DNA of 64,000 bases from an uncultured Erysipelotrichaceae bacterium (GCA_944326095.1 CALVCO010000001.1:1-64000), one strand, 5' to 3'; positions 1 to 9,420 are shown, numbered from the stretch's first letter. Numbers and translations are program-made. The notes: generated from the sequence alone by a model not told the origin.

Positions 1-75
1 GTAGCGCCGTATACGAGACCCGTACGTACGGTGCAATGAGAGGGGCGAAGATTAATTTCTTCCCTCTACTCTATT
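1..75 (+). mobile_element. 3' end of a group II intron (domains V and VI)
   Basis: Positions 4-34 fold into a domain V-like hairpin: arms GCGCCGTA (4-11) and TACGGTGC (27-34), an upper TACG/CGTA helix (12-15 and 21-24) and a two-base CG bulge. This is the pattern of the catalytic hairpin of bacterial group II introns. It is followed by a domain VI-like stem, AGAGGG (39-44) with CCCTCT (62-67), and a terminal ACTCTAT that suits an intron end ending in AY. The intron, and any reverse transcriptase it carries, lies upstream of the window, so the 3' boundary near 74 is an estimate. Confidence 0.72.
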
Positions 76-85
76 ATATAGTTAA

Positions 86-137
86 AAAATAGGTTTAATT
101 TATCCTATTTTATAATATAATGTAATTAGAAAAGAGG
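86..137 (+). promoter_or_regulatory. Promoter and possible autoregulatory operator of the antitoxin gene
   Basis: An 8-bp inverted repeat, AAAATAGG (86-93) and CCTATTTT (104-111), abuts a -10-like TATAAT (111-116). A Shine-Dalgarno-like AAGAGGT lies near 132-138 before the ATG at 145. Phd-type antitoxins usually repress their own promoter through such palindromes. The palindrome is seen in the sequence; the regulation is inference. Confidence 0.45.
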
Positions 138-144
138 TCACTAT

Positions 145-387
145 ATGATGATTAATACAAATAATATGATTTCAATTACTGAAGCTAATCAAAATTTTTC
201 CAAAGTTACACGCATGGTAGATGAAAAAGGTTCAGTTCTAATATTAAAAAATAATAAACCACGTTATTTGGTGATGGAGTTTTCTATGGCTGAAGATAAT
301 CAGTTTGCTAGTGATGAGGATGTTATGAATGTTTCTAAAAGAATAATTGAAAAAAATCGTAAAGCTTATGAGTTGCTTGGAAAATGA
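145..387 (+). CDS. Phd/YefM-family antitoxin
   Basis: This 80-residue protein has the N-terminal Phd/YefM layout: residues about 8-48 read MISITEANQNFSK through KPRYLVMEF, the dimerising DNA-binding fold, followed by a short charged C-terminal tail that in this family wraps the toxin. It starts at tandem ATGs (145/148) behind AAGAGGT. Its stop overlaps the ATG of the downstream doc remnant at 384 (ATGA), the usual translational coupling of phd-doc modules. The toxin partner is interrupted by stop codons, so the antitoxin is probably an orphan, kept passively or as a repressor. The family assignment is firm; present function is uncertain. Confidence 0.8.
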   Translation: MMINTNNMISITEANQNFSKVTRMVDEKGSVLILKNNKPRYLVMEFSMAEDNQFASDEDVMNVSKRIIEKNRKAYELLGK

Positions 388-761
388 TTTGTTTAACAAA
401 AAATCAAATTCTTTTACTTCATAATTAGCTTATAATATAAACTGGTGGTTTAGCTGGCGTTAAAGATTAAAGAATGTTGGAGTCGGCAATTAATGCGCCT
501 TTTCAAACTTTTGATGGCGTTGATATGTATCCAACAATTCAACATAAAGCAGCAAGATTGTGTTTTGGTATAGTGAAGAATCATCCATTTGTTGATGGTA
601 ATAAACGTATTGGTGCACATGCTATGTTAGTATTTCTTGAGCTTAATGGGTTTGATTTAAAATATTCACAAACTTAACTTTATGATATTATTATGCGAGT
701 TGCAACAGGAAAAATTAATTTAAATGATCTTTTAAATTGGATTATTTTGCATCAAATATAG
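384..761 (+). pseudogene. doc: Doc (death-on-curing, Fic fold) toxin pseudogene
   Basis: A single reading frame from ATG 384 to TAG 759-761 matches Doc end to end: an MICLTKNQ start, TGG, LESAINAPFQTF, KNHPFVDGNKRIG (the Fic/Doc HPFx(D/N)GNKR motif) and a DLLNWII end. It is interrupted by four in-frame stops: TAG 426, TAA 438, TAA 468 and TAA 675. No frameshift is seen. By family comparison the stops replace Gln or Glu positions, as expected for CAR to TAR and GAA to TAA changes. Doc phosphorylates EF-Tu; this copy cannot make full-length protein without readthrough. The longest uninterrupted piece (474-677) carries the active motif but lacks both termini. Confidence 0.85.
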
Positions 762-779
762 TATTTTATTTACTTTAAT

Positions 780-820
780 AAGTCTTTGAATATCTCAATT
801 GATATTTGAAGACTTTTTTT
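780..820 (+). terminator. Intrinsic terminator after the phd-doc module
   Basis: AAGTCTT (780-786) pairs with AAGACTT (810-816). The stem continues inward with GAATATC (788-794) against GATATTT (801-807), and a T run follows. It separates the toxin-antitoxin remnant from the housekeeping run. Confidence 0.75.
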
Positions 821-871
821 AATGATATAAATCATGGTATAATCAATTATTATCTATCAGAGGTAAGCTTG

Positions 872-1777
872 ATGAATAACAATGTAAGAAAATTAACAGA
901 TGGGGCTTTAATGTTAGCTTTAATTGGCATCTTTATTTTTTTAGATATTCAACTTGGAGGAATGTTAAGTGGATATATCGTTTTTTTAGTACCTTTACCA
1001 TTGGCCCTATATGGAGCAAAATATGGGATGCATGATGGTTTAGTCGTATGGTTTGCTGCTTCTTTAATGGCAGTTATCTTAGGAGGCTTTACGGAATTAT
1101 TTTATATTGCATGTTATGGTATGGGTGGACTATATTATGGCGATGGTGTTTATAAACACAAAGAGATGGCAAAAGTAATTGTTGTTACTTGTTTGATTAC
1201 GATATTTACTAATGCGATAACTACAGTAATCTTAGCTAGTGTATTTGGATATGATTTAGCTAGTGATATTGCAATGTTTAAGAATGTGTTTGATCAAATC
1301 AACTTTACGCAATTAACGGGAATAATTAATATTGAAAGTATCATTAAGAGTATGATTGTTATTTCTACTATTATATTAGGAATAATGGAAGGTTTTATCA
1401 TTCATTTTTGTTCTAAAATATTGCTTACAAGATTGAAATTTAATGTGCCTAGAGCTGATTTTAGTATTTTTAAAGTTGGTAAATGGACAGGATATTTGGC
1501 TTTTATTGGATTTATTGCTTATAATATTTTATATGGTAGAATTAGTGATCCAAGAATAAATGATGCCTTATTTGTTTTTTCTATGCTTTGTAGTTTATAT
1601 TTAATAATCTATGGTATTATTGGTAGCTATAATTTGCTTGGAAAATTTTTAGGTACTACAAATAATGGATTAAGGGTTATAATTATTATAATAGTGTTTA
1701 TGTTGTTTAATTTATTGTTATTAACAATTGGTTTCATTTATCTAACAACAGATATAAAAGAAAGGATTAATGAGTGA
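872..1777 (+). CDS. DUF2232 (YybS-like) integral membrane protein
   Basis: This protein of about 301 residues has roughly eight hydrophobic segments, beginning with a GALMLALIGIFIFLD segment. The family (DUF2232, YybS) is characteristically found directly upstream of gdpP and rplI in Bacillota, as here, and resembles ECF substrate-binding components in overall fold. The start at ATG 872 is chosen because AGAGGTAAG sits just before it; an upstream TTG at 806 is inside the terminator and has no ribosome-binding site. The stop overlaps the gdpP start (GTGATG). Biochemical function is unknown. Confidence 0.8.
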   Translation: MNNNVRKLTDGALMLALIGIFIFLDIQLGGMLSGYIVFLVPLPLALYGAKYGMHDGLVVWFAASLMAVILGGFTELFYIACYGMGGLYYGDGVYKHKEMAKVIVVTCLITIFTNAITTVILASVFGYDLASDIAMFKNVFDQINFTQLTGIINIESIIKSMIVISTIILGIMEGFIIHFCSKILLTRLKFNVPRADFSIFKVGKWTGYLAFIGFIAYNILYGRISDPRINDALFVFSMLCSLYLIIYGIIGSYNLLGKFLGTTNNGLRVIIIIIVFMLFNLLLLTIGFIYLTTDIKERINE

Positions 1778-3744
1778 TGCAACAGATTGATAAGCTGAAA
1801 TGGCAAATATTTTCTATTATTGTATTACAATTTTTTATATTGATTGTTTTATATTTCTTTTTTGATATAACAGTGGTAGTTCCTTTAATTATTACAATTA
1901 TTGAAGGATTAATTGTTTATTATATAATTTACTTCTGTAAAAAAGAAATTGATAATTATAGTCATGGTGTAGAAAATTATTTAGGTAGTTCATATAATGA
2001 TATTTTTAACTTTGGACAAGTTGGTATTGTTATGTATGATGAAAATTATGTTGTTACCTTCATGAGTGAACTATTTAAAGATAGTAGTATCGATAGAGTA
2101 GGAAAGAAAATATTAAGTTGGTTGCCAGAAGTTGATGAGTTAATTAGTGGCAAGAGTGAATCAGTTAAAGTAATGTTGGATAATCGTTTATATGAAGTTA
2201 AAAGGAAAGATGAAGAAACGGTTTTATTATTTAAAGATATTACTAAACAGGATTATTTTGAAACATGTTATAAAGATGAACAATTAGTTGTAGGCTTATT
2301 TAACCTTGATAATTATGAAGAGTCTACTCAATATGAAGATGAAATTGAAGTTAGTAATATTAATTCTATTTTGCGTACATGTATCAATGAATATGCTAAA
2401 GAACATAAGATAATGTTAAAACGTTTGAACAGTTTTCGTTATTTAGCTATTCTTAATGAAAAAATATATAAGGAATTAGTGGAAGATCGCTTTAGTCTTT
2501 TAAATAAGATAAGAAGAGAAGCTCAAAAATTGGATGTACCTATTACTTTATCTATGAGTTTTGCTAGAGGGTCTAGTGATATTCAACAACTTGATGAAAT
2601 TAGTGTACAATTGATGGATTTAGCTCAGACTCGTGGTGGAGATCAAGTTGTAACTAAAAAAGTTGATGAAGATGTAAAATATTATGGTGGTTCTTCTGAA
2701 GCTTTAGAAAAAAGAAGTAGAGTAAGAGTTAGAGTTATGGCTAATACCATTAAGGAATTAATTCAAAAGAGCTCTAATGTTATTATTTGTGGTCATATGG
2801 TCGCAGATTTTGATTGTATTGGTGCAGCTATTGGTATGGCTAGAATTGTAGAATGTTATCATAAACAAGTGTGTGTAGTAGCTAAAACTGGTGGTATTGA
2901 AGAAAAGATTAAAGGGGCTTTGGATGCTAATGAGAAAGCTCTAAAAGATCGAGTTTTGTTTGTTAGTGAAAATGAAGCGCTAAATCAATTGAAGGATAAT
3001 ACTTTAGTAATTATGGTTGATCATCATAATTTAGCTCAATCAAATGCTAAGCAAATTTTACAAAAAGCTAAGCGCATTGCGATTATTGATCATCATCGTA
3101 GAAGTGCTGATTTAGAAGTTAAACCAATGTATGTATATATTGAAAGTGCAGCTAGTTCTTCATGTGAATTAATCACGGAATTTATGCCATATATTTCTAA
3201 TCGTTTAGATATTAATGAAGTAGAAGCTACGATTATGCTTGGTGGTATGACAGTAGATACTAATTCATTTAAACGTAAGACTGGTTCTAGAACTTATGAT
3301 GCAGCTAGTACCTTAAGAAAACTTGGGGCTAATCCAATATTGGTTGATGAATATTTAAAAGATACTTATGAAGAAATGCGTATTAAAAATTTAATAGTGG
3401 CTAATAGCTATCAATTTAAAAAAGGTATTGCACTTTCTACTAATGATACATTAATTACTCGTAGTTTAATGTCACAGGCTGCTGATAAATTAATGACTAT
3501 TCAAAATATGCATGCAGCTTTTGTAATTGCAAAAGGTGAAGATGATCAAGTTTGTATTTCAGCTAGAAGTGATGGTACAATCAATGTGCAAATCATCATG
3601 GAAAAAATGCATGGTGGAGGCCATTTAACAGGAGCTGCTTTGCAAAGAAAGAATACAACTGTAGAAGCATTAAGAGAAGAACTTTGTGCTACTATTGAGA
3701 ATTATTTAAAGGAGGTTCAAAATGAAAGTAATATTGAAAACTGA
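1777..3744 (+). CDS. gdpP: Cyclic-di-AMP phosphodiesterase GdpP
   Basis: At about 655 residues it has the usual GdpP length and order: two N-terminal transmembrane helices (about 10-55), a PAS-like domain (about 70-150), a degenerate GGDEF domain (about 165-300), then DHH and DHHA1 domains. DHH motifs seen are [18 protein letters not shown] and IIDHHRR; the DHHA1 signature is [11 protein letters not shown]. Family members hydrolyse c-di-AMP to pApA, controlling potassium, turgor and wall stress. ATG 1777 is preferred over GTG 1774 and follows AAAGGA. The 3' end overlaps rplI by 23 bases, so the two are translationally coupled. Confidence 0.95.
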   Translation: MQQIDKLKWQIFSIIVLQFFILIVLYFFFDITVVVPLIITIIEGLIVYYIIYFCKKEIDNYSHGVENYLGSSYNDIFNFGQVGIVMYDENYVVTFMSELFKDSSIDRVGKKILSWLPEVDELISGKSESVKVMLDNRLYEVKRKDEETVLLFKDITKQDYFETCYKDEQLVVGLFNLDNYEESTQYEDEIEVSNINSILRTCINEYAKEHKIMLKRLNSFRYLAILNEKIYKELVEDRFSLLNKIRREAQKLDVPITLSMSFARGSSDIQQLDEISVQLMDLAQTRGGDQVVTKKVDEDVKYYGGSSEALEKRSRVRVRVMANTIKELIQKSSNVIICGHMVADFDCIGAAIGMARIVECYHKQVCVVAKTGGIEEKIKGALDANEKALKDRVLFVSENEALNQLKDNTLVIMVDHHNLAQSNAKQILQKAKRIAIIDHHRRSADLEVKPMYVYIESAASSSCELITEFMPYISNRLDINEVEATIMLGGMTVDTNSFKRKTGSRTYDAASTLRKLGANPILVDEYLKDTYEEMRIKNLIVANSYQFKKGIALSTNDTLITRSLMSQAADKLMTIQNMHAAFVIAKGEDDQVCISARSDGTINVQIIMEKMHGGGHLTGAALQRKNTTVEALREELCATIENYLKEVQNESNIEN

Positions 3745-4168
3745 TGTTAAAAAAGTTGGTAAGAAGGGTGAAATTGTAGAAGTTAGTGATGGTTATGCTC
3801 GCAACTTTTTGATAAATAAAGGTTTAGCTGTGCAAGCTACAACTAAAAGTTTAGAAATTTTAGCTGATCAGAAGGCTGAAGAGGCTAAACATCAACAATT
3901 ATTAAAGGAAGAAGCTTTAAAATTAAAAGAAGAATTGAAAGATATGGTCTTTGAATTCAAAGTTAAAAGTGGTAAAGAAGGTAGAGTGTTTGGTAGTGTA
4001 AGTACTAAACAAATTCATGAAGCTTTAAGTAATAAAGGTATTAAAATTGATAAAAGAAAGATTTTGGATACAGCACCAATAACTTCACTTGGTACAACTA
4101 TTGTGAAAGTTGAATTATATAAAGATGTTATTGGGGAAATTAAATGTCATTTAAGTGGCGATAATTAA
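3722..4168 (+). CDS. rplI: 50S ribosomal protein L9
   Basis: The 148-residue protein has the two-lobed L9 structure: an N-terminal rRNA-binding domain with the signature [21 protein letters not shown], a long connecting helix rich in Lys and Glu (residues about 40-75), and a C-terminal domain. L9 binds 23S rRNA near the L1 stalk and helps maintain reading frame. Its ATG lies inside the end of gdpP with GGAGG just upstream, and dnaB follows 15 bases later. The gdpP-rplI-dnaB order is classical for Bacillota. Confidence 0.97.
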   Translation: MKVILKTDVKKVGKKGEIVEVSDGYARNFLINKGLAVQATTKSLEILADQKAEEAKHQQLLKEEALKLKEELKDMVFEFKVKSGKEGRVFGSVSTKQIHEALSNKGIKIDKRKILDTAPITSLGTTIVKVELYKDVIGEIKCHLSGDN

Positions 4169-4183
4169 TGATAGGAGGAAGTA

Positions 4184-5533
4184 ATGGTTAGAACAATGCC
4201 TTGTGCCCTAGAAGCTGAATCTAGCTTATTAGGGACGATCATGCTATATAATAGTGCTCCAAGAATAGCGATCGAGGAAGGATTGCGAGATAGTGATTTT
4301 TATCTTGATGCTAATCGCAAAATTTTCGGGGCAATTGTAGATATTTATAATGAAAATAAACCTATCGATATAACAACAGTTGCAACTAGACTAAATGATT
4401 TAAATTTATTAAGTATTGTTGGGGGTACAGATTATTTAGCAAATCTTACAGAAGCAGCTGTAACTAGTGCAAATACTAAAATGTATGTGGATATCATCAA
4501 AGATAAAGCATATATGCGAATGATGATTGAAGCTGCCCAAAAGATACTTGATGAAGGTTTTGAAGGTCAAGTTGATATTGATGAATATCTTGATGAAGCT
4601 GAAAAAGCTATTTTAAATGTAAGTAGAAATCGTAGGACTAGTGAATTTTTAACTGGTGGTGAAGTTATTGATAGAGTTATTGATAATATTCACAAGATGG
4701 AAGATAATCATTCTAATATCACTGGTATTGCCACAGGTCTTAGAGATTTGGATTATGTTACGCATGGTTTTCAACGCTCAGATTTAATTATCTTAGCTGC
4801 TAGACCTTCAATGGGTAAAACAGCTTTTGCGCTTAATTTGGCGATGAATATTGCTCAATTGCAAAATAATGAGGCTGTAGCAATCTTTTCTTTAGAAATG
4901 CCAGCTGAACAACTTATTTCGCGTATTTTAAGTGCTAAAAGCCATGTTCCTGGTGATAATCTAAGAACTGGTAGATTAAATAATAATGAGTGGAGTTCAA
5001 TAAATGAAGCAGCTACCGAATTAAAAAGTTGTAAGATTTTTATTGATGATAAACCTGGATCTAGGGTTAATGAGATATTTGCTAAATGTCGTAGATTACA
5101 AAATGAACATGGTTTATCTTGTGTATTAATTGACTATATTCAATTGATTAGTGGTAATGGTAAAGCTGGCGATAATCGTCAACAGGAGGTTAGTGATATT
5201 TCACGTGGTTTAAAAGCTCTAGCCCGTGAATTAAATGTGCCTGTTATTGCTTTATCACAACTTAGCCGTTCAGTAGAACAAAGAAATGATAAAAGACCAA
5301 TGCTTAGTGATTTGCGTGAATCTGGAGCATTGGAACAAGATGCAGATATTGTAATGATGCTTTATCGTGATTCATATTATAATGCTGAAGCAAAGGAAAA
5401 GGCTAATGAAACAGGTAATGAAATCATTGAGGTAAATATTGCTAAGCATCGTAATGGTGCTACTAAAGTGGTGGAAATGGCTTTTGAAGCTAGAACCAAT
5501 GCTTTCTATAATATCGATCATAGCAAGGAGTAG
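4184..5533 (+). CDS. dnaB: Replicative DNA helicase DnaB
   Basis: The 449 residues carry the DnaB N-terminal helicase-loader domain (about 8-105) and a RecA-like C-terminal domain (about 180-445). Walker A is ARPSMGKTAFALN, Walker B is VLIDYIQLI, and LSQLSRSVEQR plus DLRESGALEQDAD are diagnostic. It is the hexameric fork helicase that recruits primase. AGGAGGAAGT precedes ATG 4184. No intein interrupts the Walker A region. The next gene starts 6 bases after the stop. Confidence 0.97.
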   Translation: MVRTMPCALEAESSLLGTIMLYNSAPRIAIEEGLRDSDFYLDANRKIFGAIVDIYNENKPIDITTVATRLNDLNLLSIVGGTDYLANLTEAAVTSANTKMYVDIIKDKAYMRMMIEAAQKILDEGFEGQVDIDEYLDEAEKAILNVSRNRRTSEFLTGGEVIDRVIDNIHKMEDNHSNITGIATGLRDLDYVTHGFQRSDLIILAARPSMGKTAFALNLAMNIAQLQNNEAVAIFSLEMPAEQLISRILSAKSHVPGDNLRTGRLNNNEWSSINEAATELKSCKIFIDDKPGSRVNEIFAKCRRLQNEHGLSCVLIDYIQLISGNGKAGDNRQQEVSDISRGLKALARELNVPVIALSQLSRSVEQRNDKRPMLSDLRESGALEQDADIVMMLYRDSYYNAEAKEKANETGNEIIEVNIAKHRNGATKVVEMAFEARTNAFYNIDHSKE

Positions 5534-5538
5534 GTGCG

Positions 5539-7059
5539 ATGAAAAGATTTTTGTCTATATTATTTATGGCTATATTAGCTATAGCAATCACCTTAGCTAG
5601 TAATGCTACGAAAATTTTTTCTAATGCTTCACAAGAAACAGCAGTTGTTTCATTAGTAAATGATGCGATTATTGATCAAAATATTACTAGTGTTAATGAA
5701 CAAGAAAAGATGATATATAAATTATATGATGCTGGAGTCTTAGTAGGAGTATTGGAAGATTTAACTCCAATTAGAGATGTCTTAGAAAGTGCATATTCTA
5801 TAGAATTTTCCGAAATTTTCCCTAATAAAGATATTTATTTAGGTGAAGATTTATATATAGCTCAAGAACTAAGCTATTATGATTTTGAAGATATTTCTAG
5901 TCAAATAGCGGATTATATTCGCAATCGTGATGTATATACAGTACAAGCTTATAGTGTAGAATTTTCTAATGAAAATGGTATCTATGCCAATATTTTCGTA
6001 GATAATTTAGATATTTATCAAGAAGCATTAACTGAATATCTAGGATATTTTGTTGATTCTGATGATTTGATGGCACTATTAAATCATCAGGAACCAAATG
6101 CTTTAACTACTTACGGAACTAGAGATGTTTCTTTTGAAATAAAACAAACAATTACAACTTCAGAAACTTATGCACCAAGCAATCAAGTATTCACAACTAA
6201 AGAACAAGTATTAGAATTTTTGGAATATGGTGATAATACGGTGCGTGAATATTATACTGTTCAAGAATTTGATACAGTAGCCGGTGTTGGTTCTAAAAAT
6301 TATGGTTTAAGTGCAACACAAGTAATGAATATTAATAGCGACATTATCAATAGTGTTGATCAAGTTTTAGAAGTAGGCACGCAACTTTGCGTTAGTTATT
6401 TTACTCCAGTTATCGATGTTATTGTTTATAAAGAAAATATGAAGCGTGAGCCTGTATATTCTACCGAAACTTTATATGTTGAAGATCCAACGATTCGTGA
6501 AGGTCAAGAAGAAATTAGACAAGCAGGACAAGCAGGAAGTCAAAATTCTTTATATTTAGAAAGATGGGAAAATGGTATTTTGATAAGTGGTGAATTACAA
6601 AGCTCGGTAGTTACCATTCAACCAGTGCAAGAAATTATTGCTCGTGGTACGATGGTTATTCCAGGAGTTGGAACAGGTACTTTCCGTTGGCCAGTCGATA
6701 ATCCTACAATTAGCTGTGGTTGGGGATGCTATGCAACTCATAGGGCTATCGATATTCAAAATATGTATGATCGTTATGGTAGCTTATATGCCGCTGATAG
6801 AGGTACAGTCATTGTTAATTCATATCATAGTATCAATGGTTATTATATGATTATTGATCATGGTAATGGTTATCAAACATATTATGGTCATATGAATACC
6901 CCTGGTTATTTTGAAGTAGGTCAAACAGTTGATAAAGGTGATGTGATTGGCCAAATTGGTATGACAGGTCTAGCCAGTGGACCGCATGTACATTTCTTTA
7001 TTTTAGAAAATGGAGAGCGTAGAAATCCTTGTGATGGTTTTCTACCATGTTATGGATGA
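5539..7059 (+). CDS. M23 (LytM) peptidoglycan endopeptidase with LysM and G5 domains
   Basis: The 506-residue exported protein begins with a signal or anchor segment (1-30). A helical region follows, then a LysM-like wall-binding repeat (about 239-288, YYTVQEFDTVAGV onwards), a G5-like domain (about 290-370) and the M23 domain (about 382-500). Candidate zinc ligands are His401 and Asp405 in HRAIDI and His485 in GPHVHF, with His483 and His451 also placed as in LytM enzymes. Such enzymes cut peptide cross-bridges during wall growth or division. Its stop overlaps the yycJ start (ATGA at 7056-7059), indicating coupling to the walJ-htrA-rlmH set. Confidence 0.9.
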   Translation: MKRFLSILFMAILAIAITLASNATKIFSNASQETAVVSLVNDAIIDQNITSVNEQEKMIYKLYDAGVLVGVLEDLTPIRDVLESAYSIEFSEIFPNKDIYLGEDLYIAQELSYYDFEDISSQIADYIRNRDVYTVQAYSVEFSNENGIYANIFVDNLDIYQEALTEYLGYFVDSDDLMALLNHQEPNALTTYGTRDVSFEIKQTITTSETYAPSNQVFTTKEQVLEFLEYGDNTVREYYTVQEFDTVAGVGSKNYGLSATQVMNINSDIINSVDQVLEVGTQLCVSYFTPVIDVIVYKENMKREPVYSTETLYVEDPTIREGQEEIRQAGQAGSQNSLYLERWENGILISGELQSSVVTIQPVQEIIARGTMVIPGVGTGTFRWPVDNPTISCGWGCYATHRAIDIQNMYDRYGSLYAADRGTVIVNSYHSINGYYMIIDHGNGYQTYYGHMNTPGYFEVGQTVDKGDVIGQIGMTGLASGPHVHFFILENGERRNPCDGFLPCYG

Positions 7060-7802
7060 AAATATATTCATTAGCTAGTGGCTCTAAAGGTAATTGTTTT
7101 ATCTTATGTTTTAATGATGCTTGTTTGATGATTGATTGTGGTACAACCCAAAAGTATTTAAAAATGGCCATGGAATCATTAAATATTAATCTAAAAGATA
7201 TCGATGCTTTGTTAATTACCCATGAGCATAGCGATCATATTAGTCAAATTAATATGTTCAAAGATTTGCCAATTTATAGCCCTATTGATATTAAAGATAG
7301 AGAGATATATAAGATAGTTCCTTTAGAAAAATTTAATATTAAAAATATTCAAATACTTCCTTTAGCCTTAAGCCATGATGCCAGTATTACATTAGGTTAT
7401 ATATTTAATGATGGCATGCAAAAAATAGCTTATTTAACAGATACTGGTTATGTAAATGAAAAATACTATCCTTTGCTTAAAAATATGGATTATATTATCA
7501 TTGAAAGTAATCATGATATTAAGATGTTAATGGAATCAAATAGACCTTTATATGTTAAACAGCGAATCTTAAGTGCTAATGGCCATCTTTGTAATGAGGA
7601 TTGTGCTGATGTTTTAAGTAATATAATTGGTAATAATACTAAGGGTATTATGCTTGCGCATATTTCTAGGGAAGCTAATGATTATGCGCTGGCTTTAAAT
7701 ACAAATATTGATTATTTACTTAAATGTGATATTGATTTAAAAAAGATTAAAATTAAAACTTGTGAACAATTTTCTATTGTAGATTTGGGAGATGAAGGAT
7801 GA
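7056..7802 (+). CDS. walJ: Metallo-beta-lactamase fold hydrolase YycJ/WalJ
   Basis: A protein of about 248 residues with an MBL fold; the metal-binding motif is THEHSDH and a second cluster includes AYLTDTGY and IIESNHD. The opening MKIYSLASGSKGN is typical of YycJ/WalJ, a predicted nuclease-like hydrolase linked to cell-wall/replication coordination in Bacillota. The start at ATG 7056 is chosen for that conserved N-terminus; an in-frame ATG at 7047 lies inside the previous gene. It overlaps both neighbours by ATGA. The walRK two-component genes that often precede it are not in this window. Confidence 0.92.
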   Translation: MKIYSLASGSKGNCFILCFNDACLMIDCGTTQKYLKMAMESLNINLKDIDALLITHEHSDHISQINMFKDLPIYSPIDIKDREIYKIVPLEKFNIKNIQILPLALSHDASITLGYIFNDGMQKIAYLTDTGYVNEKYYPLLKNMDYIIIESNHDIKMLMESNRPLYVKQRILSANGHLCNEDCADVLSNIIGNNTKGIMLAHISREANDYALALNTNIDYLLKCDIDLKKIKIKTCEQFSIVDLGDEG

Positions 7803-8872
7803 AAAAGTTTGTTTATGTAATTATTGGAGTATTAATAGTTTGGAATATCTTTTTGACTTTTGAATTTTTTAATCAACCGCAAAATAATACCACGATTGAA
7901 CATAATGTTGTAGAAACTACCATTACTGGCTATACTACAGACATTACTCAAACGGTCGAAGTATGTGAAGAAAAAGTAGTAACTATTGAAAATTATCAAG
8001 ATGATGTTGTAGACAGTGTTGGTAGTGGTATTGTCTATGATTGTCAACAAGGTGAAGTATATATTGTAACTAATTATCATGTTATTGAAGGAAGCCAACG
8101 CGTCAATGCGATATTTGCTAATGGGGCAAATGTAGAATTAACCCTTGTTGGCTATGATGAAAATTATGATGTTGCTTTGTTGAAGGCAGCTACAGATTTT
8201 AATGTTGAGCCATTTGTTCATGGTGATACTAATTTATTAAAAAAAGGTGAATATGCGATAGCTATTGGATCTCCGATTGCTAAAGACTTTGCAGGTAGTG
8301 TTACTTTTGGAGTTATTAGTGGTAAAGACTTACTATTAAGCGTAGATAGTGATAATGATGGTATCTTTGATGCCGATATGGTTTTATTACAAACTGATGT
8401 AGCAATGAATGTTGGCAATAGTGGTGGTGCTTTAGTAAATTTAAATGGTGAACTAATTGGTTTAAATACTTTAGGACTTACAGGTTCTAATGTGCAAGGT
8501 ATGAATTTTGCTATTCCTATTAATGAATTAGCATATATTGTTGAGCAATTAATGGAAAATGGTATCATCGAAAGAGGATATTTAGGCATTAGTGGTGAAG
8601 ACGTTGCAAACTTAGAAAATTATGAAAAGAGTTATTTAAATCTTAATTTAGAACTTAATGAAGGCTATCTAATTAAAGTAGTAGAAACTGATGGTCCTGC
8701 TTATAATGCTGGTTTACAAGTTAATGATATAATAGTGGCAATAAACGATCAAAATGTCAGTGACTATGCCCAAATTAGAGATATGTTATATCATCTTAAA
8801 CCTCAGGATACTATTGAAATAACTTATTTGCGTAATAATATTGAAGAGACTTGTAGTGTGGTATTAGGATGA
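7799..8872 (+). CDS. htrA: HtrA/DegP-like S1C serine protease with PDZ domain
   Basis: The 357-residue protein has one N-terminal membrane helix (about 4-23), a trypsin-like domain and a C-terminal PDZ domain (about 262-355). The catalytic triad is visible as His94 (TNYHVIEG), Asp124 (YDENYDVALL) and Ser208 (GNSGGAL; the commoner form is GNSGGPL). HtrA degrades or refolds damaged exported proteins on the outer face of the membrane. It overlaps walJ and rlmH by ATGA, the standard walJ-htrA-rlmH order. One PDZ domain is normal for Gram-positive HtrA. Confidence 0.95.
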   Translation: MKKFVYVIIGVLIVWNIFLTFEFFNQPQNNTTIEHNVVETTITGYTTDITQTVEVCEEKVVTIENYQDDVVDSVGSGIVYDCQQGEVYIVTNYHVIEGSQRVNAIFANGANVELTLVGYDENYDVALLKAATDFNVEPFVHGDTNLLKKGEYAIAIGSPIAKDFAGSVTFGVISGKDLLLSVDSDNDGIFDADMVLLQTDVAMNVGNSGGALVNLNGELIGLNTLGLTGSNVQGMNFAIPINELAYIVEQLMENGIIERGYLGISGEDVANLENYEKSYLNLNLELNEGYLIKVVETDGPAYNAGLQVNDIIVAINDQNVSDYAQIRDMLYHLKPQDTIEITYLRNNIEETCSVVLG

Positions 8873-9342
8873 TTAAAATAATTGCCGTAGGTAAATTAAA
8901 AGAAAAATATCTAAAGGATGGAATTAATGAATATATTAAAAGATTAAATCCTTATACCAAAATTGAGATAATTGAAGTTAATGATGAGAAAACTTATGAA
9001 GACTCACCATCACTTAATAAACAGATTATGGATATTGAAGGTCAAAGAATATTAAGTAAAATTAATAAAGACGATTTTGTAATTGCTTTAGATCTTCATG
9101 GTGAAAGTTTTACTAGTGAAAAATTAGCTGCAAAATTATCAGAAATTTATACTTATCATACTAGTAAGATTACTTTTGTAATTGCTGGATCATGTGGTTA
9201 TGGTCAAGAAGTCTTAAAAAGAGCGAATTTAAGATGGAAACTTAGTGATTGTACCTTTCCTCATCAACTAGTACGTTTATTATTAGTGGAACAAATTTAT
9301 CGCTGTTATAAGATTAATAATAACGAACCCTATCATAAATAG
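8869..9342 (+). CDS. rlmH: 23S rRNA pseudouridine-1915 N3-methyltransferase RlmH
   Basis: The 157 residues match the SPOUT methyltransferase RlmH throughout: MIKIIAVGKLKEKYLKDGI at the start, a glycine-rich SAM knot (FVIAGSCGYG) and the diagnostic C-terminus DCTFPHQLVRLLLVEQIYR ending in NNEPYHK. It methylates m3-pseudouridine 1915 in helix 69 of 23S rRNA. It is the last gene of the run; a terminator hairpin follows within 2 bases. Confidence 0.97.
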   Translation: MIKIIAVGKLKEKYLKDGINEYIKRLNPYTKIEIIEVNDEKTYEDSPSLNKQIMDIEGQRILSKINKDDFVIALDLHGESFTSEKLAAKLSEIYTYHTSKITFVIAGSCGYGQEVLKRANLRWKLSDCTFPHQLVRLLLVEQIYRCYKINNNEPYHK

Positions 9343-9343
9343 C

Positions 9344-9365
9344 CCCAAGAAAACTTGGGATTTTA
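9344..9365 (+). terminator. Intrinsic terminator of rlmH, possibly shared with the original yolD end
   Basis: CCCAAG (9344-9349), loop AAAA, CTTGGG (9354-9359), then ATTTT. It is a short perfect hairpin. It probably lay between convergent rlmH and yolD before the IS element inserted. Confidence 0.75.
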
Positions 9366-9371
9366 TAAAAC

Positions 9372-9420
9372 AAACGCCTTAAATTCACATTCCTTTAGGT
9401 GTGTGGATACAAGGCGTTTT
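9372..9420. repeat. Right-end region of the IS element: nested hairpins acting as a bidirectional terminator
   Basis: The outer arms AAACGCCTT (9372-9380) and AAGGCGTTT (9411-9419) pair perfectly. Inside, CACA (9386-9389) pairs with TGTG (9400-9403) and CC (9392-9393) with GG (9398-9399), leaving a TT bulge and a TTTA loop. An imperfect subterminal hairpin with bulged bases is what IS200/IS605 TnpA recognises. T-rich sequence follows on either strand, so it can also stop transcription of tnpA and of rlmH. The exact cleavage site cannot be fixed from one copy. Confidence 0.6.

Noticed and set aside
806-871. Upstream extension of the DUF2232 protein to a TTG at 806
   Set aside because: The extra codons lie in the terminator hairpin of the previous module. 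A clear ribosome-binding site precedes ATG 872 instead.
7832-8589. Minus-strand open frames opposite htrA
   Set aside because: They are shadows of the htrA gene, which has a complete catalytic triad and coupled neighbours.
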